This document shows positions 46,701 through 57,957 of a DNA stretch of 64,000 nt, piece after piece. The notes beneath the pieces were generated by a model. The model did not search any database. It saw only the letters and a list, made by a program, of their open reading frames with translations, and was not told the DNA's origin. The stretch's first letter is position 1, and every line of letters begins with the position of its first letter. A program made the translations under genes and the position numbers. Origin of the DNA: Mansonella perstans (Eukaryota; Nematoda; Chromadorea; Rhabditida; Onchocercidae); contig JBAMDO010000040.1 in the NCBI GenBank assembly GCA_037074765.1, positions 62,001 through 126,000 of the forward strand. The letters are read 5' to 3'.

Positions 46701-47985
46701 CGGTGTGAGCATAAATTTTTATATTTGCAGATAGCGAAGCATGTTACGGCTATCGCGATGACAAAGATGTCTCTCAGGATTCGGTGACAGCAACGTATGC
46801 ATTGGCAGTCTTAAAAGTAAATAATGAACGTTGGGATGGTGTTCCTTTCATTCTGAGGTGTGGAAAAGGTTAAGGTTCTTTCGATCATTGATAAGATTTA
46901 GGTGAAGTCGACGAATTTATTGTTTGTGACAGCTATGTTCCTGTCAGCATTGTCGACTCCGAATCTTGAAGAGTGCCGTAGCTCGAGGTGCTAATTTTCA
47001 CGTCATATATCAATTTGCTGTGACATACGTCCAAAATATTGAAAGTTTTTGTCGATGAGGAAAGGTAAGATTCAGAAGAACCGCAACCAAAAAGACAGGG
47101 AATTGTTCAAGTTATGACAGTCAGATATATATCTTTATTTTTCAACTCCTTCAAGTTTCCAGCACTCAATGAAAGTAAAGCAGAAGTGCGAATACAGTTC
47201 AAAGAAGTTTCGGGAGATATTTACCCTGCGGGACAACTGAAAAGAACAGAACTGGTTATAAGAGTGCAACCAAATGAGGCAGTTTACATCAAATTAATGT
47301 CAAAAAAACCTGGTATGGGCTTTGCAGTCGAAGAAACTGAACTTGATCTTACGTACGGATATCGATATAAAGTAATTACTGTTATTTTTCTATACATTTT
47401 ATATCCTATTTTATTGTCACTGATTTTAGCTCTTATATTTTTGATAACAGATGTACTGAAAAAGGTGATATGATCTAATATGAATGCTTTTGAAATATTT
47501 GTTTGTTAGTTATTGTTTTCAGGATGTTCGTCTTCCCGATGCTTATGAACGACTCTTTTTGGAGGTGATCATGGGTTCTCAAATAGACTTTGTTCGAACT
47601 GATGAATTGGAACAGTCTTGGAGAATATTTACTCCCTTGTTAAAAGAGATTGAAAAAGAAAGGGTGGAACCCGCCAAATACATTTTTGGGAGGTGGTTTT
47701 TTTAAATCACTTTTTATAAGTTACAGTTCCCTCGCAGATTAATGGAAGTAATATCCACGAATAATATTTTGTAGAATCATTGAAGACAGCACTCGATAAA
47801 CCAAATAATTTTTTTTTTGTACTTTTTCTTCTTTTAGAAGTGTTTGCTTCATTATACCAGTTTTGCAAGTTTGTTTGGAATAATTAAATTTTAGTCGTGG
47901 ACCAGTGGAGGCAGATGAAATGATGATAAAGCATGGCTTCATGTTCTCGGGTACTTACAAATGGGTTCCAAACACTGAACGTTGA
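43707..47985 (+). CDS. G6PD: Glucose-6-phosphate 1-dehydrogenase
   Basis: Cytosolic enzyme oxidising glucose-6-phosphate with NADP+ to 6-phosphogluconolactone, the committed step of the oxidative pentose phosphate pathway and a main NADPH source. Exons: 43707-43847, 44083-44229, 44535-44670, 44963-45053, 45393-45554, 45694-45819, 45932-46025, 46579-46660, 46731-46868, 47163-47371, 47523-47692, 47895-47985; 528 residues (human 515). The nucleotide-binding fingerprint GASGDLA is at 45-51, EKPFG at about 181-185 and the substrate/catalytic motif RIDHYLGKE at about 209-217. Later landmarks are [54 protein letters not shown] and [13 protein letters not shown], ending in GTYKWVP. A TATTGTAG acceptor-like site 10 nt before the ATG could be a spliced-leader addition site. 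Unambiguous, complete and apparently functional. Confidence 0.97.
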
Positions 47986-50900
47986 AAAAGTTTTCTTATT
48001 TGTGATGATTATCCGGCAAACAACTGAATGTTTTTGATTTCTCAACGAAAGCATTTAGACACCTGCTTGTTTTGCGAATCGTCTCACGATTTATTTCTTT
48101 TCTATCTGATAGTTATATGCATTTGTGAGAAATAGGTAAACTTAAAGATTTGTTCAGTCGTAGTGTTTTCACTGAGTCACCATCTTTCCGGTTAGTTGGT
48201 ATTTCGTAAAAATGCACTGAATTCGTTGGTTTTTCCATGTAATACTTTACTTTTTTTAGATGAGCAATGTAATCAAAGCGAGTAAACTTTCACGCTGATT
48301 TAGACAGGAAAAAATTCGTTTCAAAAATTTATATGTTGAAAGTGCCATACTTTCGTCGCTTAATTAACTGAAATGGAATTTTAGTGTTATATAAGTATTT
48401 CTTTAAGTGAAGGTGATATGTCCATAGCTTGATTTTTTTCATTGCTTGTTCAATTGAAAAGATCCTTTTATGATGTGTTTTTCTTTTCGGAGAACTACTA
48501 GGTAGGTTCATATTCACTAATTAAAGCGACCGCCATAGCAAGTTTTTTAATTCAAATTATTTTATATCTTTTCCTTCTTTCTTATTGTAATAATTTTCAA
48601 ATGTTCGAATTTCTGCGTACGTCATGTTTACTGTTATGATGGTGATGTTATGCAAAATAAAATATAACTTTTCATATTTTAGGAATTCATCATATTTGTT
48701 TTTACTGCCGCTAAAACTTAATGAAAGATGGTAATGTGTGAGCCTCATTTCAGATTTTATTGATTGACCATGGTAATTCCAGGGCGCATTGAAAAAAGTA
48801 TGATACGGGGAATTGTTTTTAAGACCTACTTTGCTTTGATATTGATTTGTTATTAAACTGCAATTTCTTCGCTGCCTCTACAGTTTAAAGCCTACTCAGA
48901 TATCCTGCTAGGATATCCGAGTAATTAATTATTTGCATAAAATTGATATAAATGCACCTAGTAGTGAAGCATCAGATATAGCTTTGTACATGGTACATTG
49001 CAACCGGAAATGTTTTCAATATCGCAGTCATCAGAGTCAAAAGGATTGTATGATTATTTGTCGGTGATTCTGCACAGACTCCCCTTCTTGTGCCCGTCAT
49101 TCACAAAAGGAGACTCAGGTTTTCTGAATATTTAATTCTTTTTTTTTCTTATCCTTCTGAGAAATTGTCTGGACAAAATTATCTAGTAACCATCTGGGCT
49201 AGAGTATCGCTCGTTATCGGAATAAGCTAAACATGTTACTCTACCAATTAAGAACGTACATTATTTTAAACTATCCAATAACTGTAGCGAAAAGTGGATA
49301 AAAATTATGTTTCATGCTATCATTCTTCATTTTTGCTTGCAAAAACTATTCCTGAATTGAAAACATACAAGTTGTTACCAGCTGATATAGAAAATTTTGT
49401 AACGACGGATTATCACAGAAGTATGATAGTAATAATTAGAAAAAACACTGTGGAAAAAATTTGACATAGAGAAATTGAAATTTCTGTCTACCCTTCTTAA
49501 TAGGACGCTCTATAATGCCGCATCTGTCAATTAAATTTATTAATTCGTTTTATGTTTTATAGATCTGTTTCAATTCTGTAGTAATTTTGGCGAATGATAT
49601 CCCAGCTGCATGCTTCGTTTAACCATGTTAAAATTATTCTTTTTCATTTCTTAAAAATTGGACTACATTAAATCTCTCTCTGGTCATTAATTAAAATGTA
49701 TCAATAGGGCGCAATAGTGATTTTGCTTCATGCTCGGCTCACTGTGACCTTACTGCAGCAAAGTTCACAAGAGATACCCACTTTATTTTATCGAGTAATT
49801 TACCAACGACTTATCAAGGTCATAGTGACATGTAATTTTTTGGTTCAAAGTACTCTAGTAAAGCTTATTTTTGTTTACTTTTAATTAATTTTAGACGGAA
49901 TTATCAATGAGGGATGAAAAATTACTCGTTATCATTTATGAAAATCCATCATTAAAAACCAGACATATGAAATCATTGTTTGACATAAAATTATAAAATT
50001 GAACAGAAAAGAAAATTTCACAAAAACACCCTCTGGTGTTTTATATGATTTATGAATCAATCATGCTCCTATATCCAGGAGTATTTGTGGTTCAATTTCT
50101 GATTAAGCTTTCAGGGTGAAGTAGACCTTTCTAGACATTAATTAAAAGTTTCTTGGTACTGTTTCAAAAGAACAAAAATAAAAAAAAAAAAAAGCAAAAA
50201 AGTCATTCTCGAAATAAATTTAGCAACGATCGTTTGTCCCAGTTATAGATGAATGCCTTTTGTGCCGCAACGATGTAGATAATAGTCAGTAGTAATGTAA
50301 TGTGCCTTAGACTTCCTAATTGTGGTTAAATTTTTTTACGTTTCCCTGCAAACACATTAACCATGGAACATCCTGCGTGATCATTCAATTATTGGGCGAT
50401 TCTGTGATGTAAATTCCTGTTTCTACAATTTGTGAATCTTGCCTCTCTTCGGATCATTAAAATTTGAATTTTGAAGAAAAAACTCATGTTTCTTGCAAGT
50501 TTTGTCCTTAAATTAATTTAATCAAAAAAACGTTGCGAACGCATACTAATCTTCTATCGTAGTGAGCATTAGTAAGAACATTTAGTGAGAGCTTGTCGAA
50601 ACATTATAAGGCAATCATTATGATAATAATCGTTTAGAAATATAGCAATTAGCAGAAAGTTTATAAATCACTAATTTTGTTTGATGCAAGCAGAAATAAT
50701 GTGCAAAAGCGATATAAAATCTGAGTAAAAAGAAAGCTTTAAAATATTTATTTTAATAATTTTCTTTTAAACATTGCAAATTAAGCAAACCATCGGAAGG
50801 AATCAATCCGCTTGCAAAGTTTTTCGGCAATTTTACTCTTACTCTACCACTAAAATGTCATGGCCTATCATTCTAAATTCAACACACAAAGCGAGGAACA

Positions 50901-51208
50901 TGCGGTGGCAGCTTATAACAGGAAATACTGGAATGTGAAATGAGCTGAGCATATCAAATCGCACAATCAAGAAACAGTAGCAATCGGCATCGTTAATGAG
51001 TTATTGAAGTAGCATGCATAATTCTATTTGTTTTTTTCTCTTCACTGCGATATTCCTTGCAAACCAAAGGAAAAATTATTTATTTCACTGTCATAAAATC
51101 AGTCAAAGTAATCCCATCGTTTGAACATTATTAACCCACAACAGTTGAAAATGTGATGACAATGGTCTGATTCAGAAAATACGCAAATCGCACAGTTAGT
51201 ACAACAAA
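47986..51208. other. Intergenic between convergent G6PD and TXNDC15-like genes
   Basis: 3.2 kb between the 3' ends of two converging genes, holding both 3' UTRs. An AATAAA near 48656 is a candidate G6PD polyadenylation signal, though nearer ones may be used. A 13-bp inverted repeat lies at 48894-48922. No ORF with domain content and no RNA gene seen. Confidence 0.45.
48894..48922. repeat. 13-bp inverted repeat
   Basis: ACTCAGATATCCT (48894-48906) pairs with AGGATATCCGAGT (48910-48922) at 12 of 13 positions around a 3-base loop. It lies about 900 bp past the G6PD stop, between convergent genes, and would form a stable hairpin on either strand. Confidence 0.65.
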
Positions 51209-52957
51209 TCACCGCTGCACCTCATTTACTTGAATGTAATCTGTCCGAATTTTTTCCCAGAAAGCTTGCCCGTATTTCGAATTCAAGAAGAAATAAGCAA
51301 TACTTAGCACAAAGGAACACCAAGATATGCAAAGATACCAATCAGAGCTCGACTTGTGAAATTCTGAAACTTTCAGAAGTATTTTAAAAGCAATAAAAAA
51401 ACTTCGAGAACAAACGAAACTGATAACATTAAGGATATTTTTAATGCGCAATAATTTTTTAAGCACATATATCTTGTGTAATTTATATCAATGCAATTTA
51501 AATGTATAATTGAAAACCACAAAAACTTACCTATTTTTTCAATCAAATCCTCTTCGCCTTCCACTGCTTGCATATATTCCAACTCAAGGTCGGTCCATTT
51601 TTCTATATAGTTTCTGAATGCTTTCAATGAGAAGGGTGCTTCATCCATACGAGAAACTACACTGCCATCGACCCACAGCAGTACGGTAGGTGTCCCCATG
51701 ATGCCATACCTACTATTTAACCTGAAACTGCTGATCGAAGTACTAAGCCAAACTATACTCGAACAAGCTTTTATCTCCTCTAGACGTTGCAAACCTTGGG
51801 TTCTCAGCAAAAAATTACTTGTTGTGGTCAGTTGCATGAGTGGCGACAATACGCAATCGAGGATACATGCGCGGTAATTGATACAGATATGACATCATTC
51901 GCATGCTAAATGCACAATCTGGCGAATAAAATGCGGTTAACATACAGTTCGAATAACCACCATAGAATTCATCGTCAAGATTTACTTGCGCTAATAATTG
52001 TGATGCATTCAGCAAATGCACCACAGTATCCGTTAGGCGTGCCGCTTAAATTCACATCAATTAATGAGAGATACTGGATATATCGAACTCAATTCTGCCT
52101 TCTTTGTTAAAGCAAATCAAAGAAAAACAGCAGTAATAAATGAATCATACGAAAATACAGCAATAAATACAAATAATTTTGATATTAGTTGACCATATAA
52201 AGTAGCTGCTAACCTGTGACACATCTATATCTCTGATTGAGCAATATATCGAATGGCACATCGATGATACAAAATGGGGATGCAGCGGGACATTGACTTT
52301 TTATCAATATATGGAAAGCATCCTTCGGGTATTTACAAAACATATTTGTAGCCATAACTGAAGAAATAAAGGAAGTTTAAGAAGTTTATCCAATTTCTTC
52401 TAAATGATATAAAACAACCAATAGTATACCGAGTTATTTACTTACGTATTTCAACCAGAAAGAATTTCGATCATTTAGCGTTATAAGAATTTCGATAATT
52501 TAGTACAGTATTAAAAAGGAGTTCATAGCTTATTTTAAAATAATTATGTCTTATACTTTTGAGTCATTTATGATATATTTTCATATTGCAACAAAGAATC
52601 TTACAACACTAAAAGTAGTCTTCGGGCACAAAATATATAAAGGAAGAGTACCAGGAATTGGAAAATGAGTTTAAATTGCAAAATCAAATCTGTCAATTTG
52701 ACAATCTCAAATCTTTTACGTCTTTTTTTCAGCAAAAAATTTCACAGTACTCGGAAGTGAATAAATGAAATGAACATGCAAAAATGAAATATCAACAAAC
52801 CTTTACGTGCACGTAGATCACTGCCAATGTTTGTTGTATTATCCTGTCCCGAAACATCACAACCTTTTATGATTTTAGTAACAAATGACAATAAATGAGC
52901 GATCAGCAGAATGTTAAACATCCCATTCGTACTCAAATATTTTCTAAAAAAAGCCAT
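51209..52957 (-). CDS. TXNDC15: TXNDC15-like membrane thioredoxin-domain protein
   Basis: ER/secretory-pathway thioredoxin-fold membrane protein; the vertebrate protein is linked to cilia formation. Minus-strand exons: 52957-52801, 52357-52214, 52044-51819, 51721-51531, 51363-51209; 290 residues in frame. Order: signal peptide (FNILLIAHLLSFV); a Cys-containing luminal part (CPAASPFCIIDVPFDILL); a thioredoxin domain with NCMLTAFYSPDCAFSMRMMS, RIVATHATDHNKLNSRYGIM and cis-Pro motif GTPTVLLWVDG; an acidic linker (VEGEEDLIEKIG); one C-terminal TM (WYLCISWCSFVLSIAYFFL). The active-site position reads CAFS, a CxxS like CRFS in human TXNDC15, so it is unlikely to be a normal disulfide oxidoreductase. 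The vertebrate protein has a longer acidic N-terminal extension, absent here. The start is the first ATG that gives a signal peptide. Confidence 0.82.
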
Positions 52958-54590
52958 CACCTTTGAAGCATCCGACTAGAAGTTACAAGAAAACTCGGGA
53001 TCTAAATCACGGATTTTATCATCTCTCAAAGAAGAAAATACTCTTATATTACTATCCCCCGACAAAAATACTTCTTTGTCCAGACTTTCACCACTACCAC
53101 TCTATATCATCCCAACCACCAATACTGGAAAATCCGGTAGTAACAAAACGTTCGCAACTTGAGAATGAGCCTGCCAATAATAAAATGTAGAGTAGACTTG
53201 GCTCGTTATTAACATTTGATAGGTCAGTTAGTGGGTCGAGTAGACTTGGCTCATTATTACCAGTTGATAGATCAGTTGTACAAAGCGGTTTCAGCTTCAT
53301 CGCTAGCGATCCTAGTGCTTTACCGTTTTCGGTTACTGAAATTCGGAGTAGAGATGATTGAGAATTCAGAATGGAGAAAATATGAAATCATTCTCATTAC
53401 GTAATTATAGAGAGAATTGTATACTTAGTTTTTTTTGTTCTAAATAATTTTTCAAAAAATCAATTTCATTTGAAGAAAGAAAATAATTTTGTTTTTTTTT
53501 TTTTTCTAATGCAGAAAAATTTACTTTCACAACGGACGTAAAAATCCTAGTTGTTGTGTTGAGAAAAGTCCAAGAAATTAATAAAATATTTGGATGGAAA
53601 AAATAACTTTCAACAAATATAATTTCTTGGACTGTGTCTTAGGAACTCTCTACCGTTTTTTTCCAAATTTAAAAACTCGTTGATCTTTCTTATTTCGATG
53701 AAATAATTTTGTGGAATAATAGAAGAGGAAACTAAGTTATTGAATATAGTGAATATTTTATATGTTTCAATTTTTTCCTGAACTTTCTGATAAATCACTC
53801 TTTTAGAATTCGAAAAAAAATTTTAAAAATAAAAGGCAGACGCTAATTTATAATGCTTATCATGCCTTAGTACTATTATTCTTATTCGTTATTCCAAATG
53901 AAATTGATTTCCTGTTTGCAGTAGCTCTAACTTGATAAAATATCTCGAATTGTAAAAAGGATTGTACTGAAATTGTATCTTTCTATAATGGATAACAGGA
54001 AATACCATTAATGGCCTATTTTCGGATGTCCAGTTCCATTACGCTTGAGAATTCACCTAATTCAGATTCTGTTTTATTTGCAGGATTTTCTGTTTAAAGA
54101 AAAATGAGGAAATATAATGACCGTGTATGAGAACCTTCATAGTAATGAGGTTGTGACAAATCATTCACTTTTTTATATGCGTCATTTGGAAAGGAAATTT
54201 TCTTTGCTTTCTTAACATAGCTATCCAGTATTATTTGCAGGTAAGTGTTTTTTTTTTAATTCATCGTTAGTTCGATTTTTTAATTAATTTTAGCTCTTTT
54301 CATATTAATTAATGTTTGTACTATGTCAATTATTAATTTTCGCATTGTTGACATACTAAATATTATTTGGTCTTTAAACAATTGTTTTTGATGACTATTT
54401 GTAATAAGAGAATATAATATTCGAAGCCTACCCGAAAATTTTCTGCAACTTTGAAGTAATGGAGAGATTTTTTAAGAAACTTTATTGAGCCGACAATCTT
54501 ACATTGCATATTATTTTATTAAAAAATTTACATCGAATAATGATAATTAAAATATAGACATTTTATATGGGCAATAATAATGCAAAAGAT
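52958..54590. other. Spacer between SSUH2-like and TXNDC15-like genes
   Basis: 1.6 kb between two minus-strand genes, holding the SSUH2-like 3' UTR and TXNDC15-like upstream DNA. Contains a 48-bp imperfect tandem duplication at 53190-53279 and a T-run near 53495. No additional gene supported. Confidence 0.45.
53190..53279. repeat. 48-bp imperfect tandem duplication
   Basis: GAGTAGACTTGGCTC starts at 53190 and again at 53238, followed in both by TTATTA, TTGATAG and TCAGTT, with several substitutions. The second unit is cut short or diverges near 53279. The period is a multiple of three, so on the minus strand it reads as a repeated NNEPSLL peptide within a 68-codon ORF (53300-53094) of unknown status. 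Confidence 0.75.
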
Positions 54591-57500
54591 TTATATCAAA
54601 GAACATTTTGATGGATAATGTGGTACATAGCAATAATGTTCAACTCCGTATATCCAGAATGTTCCCTCTCGTGAACCAAGCTGGTAGTGTACTTTAGCCA
54701 CTGGAATCGCTTCCAAGAGATGTCGTTGCTGTTATTTTTAACTTTACAGTTAATCATATATAATATATAACTCTATAGATCTTAAATGTATCATCAAAAC
54801 CATATCATCGCAGTGCAAATGTGTGAAGCAGTAGGAAACATCAAATAGGTATGCCGTGATCTTAATGAGAAGCTTATTTTAATGACTAAAGCTGAAGAAA
54901 TTCAATGATAAACCATTTAAGCATTCTTTCTTCGACTATATTAACCATACATTACCTTACAGTAGTATTATCTCTTCTTTATAGCTAGTTCTATGAGATC
55001 TATATATATATATGTATATATACATATATAGAGCCTGACATTCAGAATTTTTTTAAACGCCGATGGTTTCCGGCGTATAGTTGTAGCATCAGCAAATGAT
55101 GTCTTGCACTAGGTTAGATAATCTTGATTACAAGTTTATTTATATATTTATAATATATATTATAAACTTACTTTTATAATGCGACATCTACCGATACACT
55201 TTTGCAAATGTTCTGCACATATTTGCCGGCTTGTTTCATTGATTTGCTGCACGGGATAGTTTTTTAAAGGCAAAATCTAAAATGATATACTGGAAGATGC
55301 TGGAAAAATCACTGGGATTTTCCAGCCACTTAAGACTGATACTAGAATATGGTTTATTGTACTAGTCATCGGACCGTTTTTTATCCATCTGTTGTTCAAT
55401 TAATATTAAATTGGTAATATAGTTACAGGGAAAACATACATAGGGCTGACATTCACTTATAATCACCACTCCGCCAACTTTTGTCAGCATATGCTCGGGT
55501 ATATCGCAGGGACTATAGTAGTCGCTGTGTTCAACGGCACTGTAAACAGTAAATTCGCAGATTTTGCATTTTTAGTGGAATATATCTGTTCACTAATTTT
55601 GATTCTAACTTTTGCAAAACGGTCATGAACAACAAAAGTATATCACCAAAACAACTTACAACTGCACTCGTAGCTTGATGTAACTTCGTATACTGCCACT
55701 TCCGCCGCATGCCGAACACGGTTTCTTCCCTTGTCCTTTGCAACGGGAACATTCTCGAATGCCGCGACCTTGACAGAAGTGGCACAAATCGTGATGACCA
55801 ATACCGGGCGGTGGAACTCCAGCTCGGTTCATAAAATGGACTGGTGTACCTATGCCATATGCCAAACCTCCTGATGGGGGCCGCACGACAGCAGTACCTG
55901 AACTCGGATAACCTCGACTCAAGTCCGACTGAAAGTACATAAGTCCTGACAAGTGGTAGTATTGTCTAACAGTACATCAACTGTTCCATCCGATAACATA
56001 AGAAGAAGTTCTTGACGTTTTAGAAAGAAAATAAATTGCATGAAATTAATAGCAATTTTTAGTTGAATCAAAATATTGAAAACCAACATGAGGGAAGGCA
56101 GCAACCATGGGATGAGTATAAATAGCTGGGTGAGCAACTCCTGCTTTCATACCCGTTCCTCTGCAATTACGATTAACGAAACAGATGAACCGCAAACAAT
56201 ATATGTAGTTTGTCACTAAAAAATTTCAATATTTCCAAGAACACTGACGCCTTAATTCACCGTTGAATTGGGCAGTGTAATTTAATGAATAGTATCACAT
56301 GTCTTCGAAATTCCGATGATGTGACTGTGCCCTGCATGCAATCATATATCACCGAACACTTGCTGAATATTACTAAGCAGCTTCCTCTTTTATGATGGAA
56401 AACTTAGTAATATTTAGAAAAAAAAGTTTTAGCACTACTGCAGAAAAATGATTTAGTTTCTAGTGTTTTTGAGCCGTACTTTTACAACATATATCATCTT
56501 AATGTTATTTGTATTTCTCGCAGCATATTTTTAATGAAATATGCAAGATTACCTGCAACAGGTGCATTTGTCAGTACCATAGCCACGACAGTGGAAACAG
56601 TGCGTCAAACCCTCTGCATTACAGGAATTACAAACCATCAGCTCGCTTGTGCCTGGCATTTCCAACACTTTCACCTAAAATACTGCTCATTATCATCTTC
56701 ATTATGAAAGAAGGAATTTCATTTAGGTAATGATCAAACCAGGAAAGGGCAAAATAATTAAGGGACAAATACTTTTGTCCAAAATATTAAGTGAAGGAAA
56801 ACTTGTAAGGGTAGCTACTGCGCAAGAAAGGAAATAGAACCTGTTCGACGAAATTTCCAGGTGGATCCATTACATAGTCCCATGGATTTGAGCCTACATT
56901 CGCATTGCCAGAAGTACTTTGTTGTTGCTGTAGAAACTGTCCAAACGTGACACCTTCTACCCCTTTGCTCGTACTTCGCATTTCAGTGAAGCTTTCCATG
57001 ACGTACTGAAAACAACTCCATCTGCGAAACATAGCCTCTTTTTATAGTCGTATAGATAAACGAGAAAAATTTCGGTAACATGGACAAAAAAACAAAATTT
57101 TGATTTGTGCTTAATTAACAGTCATAATAAAAAGCAGTTAAGACAACAACAGTAACAACAATAAATAAAATAATGCAAAATATCATTCCGAAACAATATT
57201 TCCTAAATAATTAATTATACTGTTTATAAAATCTTGGTGAAAAAATAATATATTTTGGGATATTTGCAGTAACATGCTATGGCCTACATTTTGTGGCACT
57301 ACCGCATTTGTTTGTGCTCAAAGCAATGGCTAAGGCAATTAACCACAACTAAAAAGTGATTCAAGGCTGTTAGGATCTTTGGAATAGTATTGGTTTTATT
57401 TTACTTAAGTAAAACGGTTAATTGTTTCGAAATTTCTCGCTCGCTATCACTTAATCAGTGTTAAAATAACTTAATAAATTAGACTAGAGTAAATGCAGAA

Positions 57501-57957
57501 GTTTGTAGCGCAATGAACAGTGTAAGCTTACATGTAAACAAGCACTGTTGTCGATTCGGTTAATTATCATTTTTGTGACAGCGCTAGCTTTCCAGTATTT
57601 GTGATGTTTTGCCTCATTTCGCAGTGCCGCTCGTACAGCATCTTCTGTTACCTGAGGCAAATCATCAAATTGATGAACTGAAGAACGCTGCTGTTCTGCA
57701 AATTCTGCCTGATTACAATCCAAATTAAATTTCTGAAATTCAAAAACATTCTAGTATTTTGCTCAAACCAATCAAAAAATCGCTTAAAAGACTGAATTGA
57801 ACTCACTACACTTTGGGGAACTTTGAAGTTATAATGCAACGAAATGAAGTCCGATTTCAAAGCACTTACCAAAATGATGTTGTTTTTCTTCAGATGTTTC
57901 AAGCGGTGGCGGCGGTACTACATTGAATTGCTGCTTATCCGTTATGTGGGAAGCCAT
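54591..57957 (-). CDS. SSUH2: SSUH2-like protein with CxxCxGxG zinc repeats
   Basis: Orthologue of SSUH2 (vertebrate C3orf32), a protein with DnaJ-like CxxCxGxG zinc motifs; molecular role poorly known. Minus-strand exons: 57957-57870, 57820-57807 (14-nt micro-exon), 57732-57532, 57005-56841, 56674-56553, 56160-56088, 55928-55660, 55539-55440, 55276-55172, 54728-54591; 424 residues, in frame. N-terminal proline run VVPPPPLE. Conserved block LPQVTEDAVRAALRNEAKHH and YVMESFTEMRST (family YTLETFTESRST). Zinc repeats CNSC, CFHCRGYG and CTCCRGTG, then a Pro/Gly linker, then CHFCQGRG, CSRCKGQG, CSACGGSG. C-terminal landmarks: YPVQQINETSRQI, EAIPVAKVHYQLGSREGTFW, and the end HYCYVPHYPSKCSLI (family VYAPDYPAKC). 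The last exons were located by this C-terminal match. The micro-exon is inferred from phase. Confidence 0.85.
55005..55030. repeat. Self-complementary TA-rich tract
   Basis: TATATATATATGTATATATACATATATA is nearly palindromic and lies in the last intron of the SSUH2-like gene. Simple sequence that can extrude as a hairpin. Confidence 0.7.

Noticed and set aside
55042..55110. Minus-strand segment HHLLMLQLYAGNHRR as an SSUH2-like exon
   Set aside because: The exon at 54728-54591 joins 55172 directly in phase 0 and carries the conserved family C-terminus, so this segment is intron.
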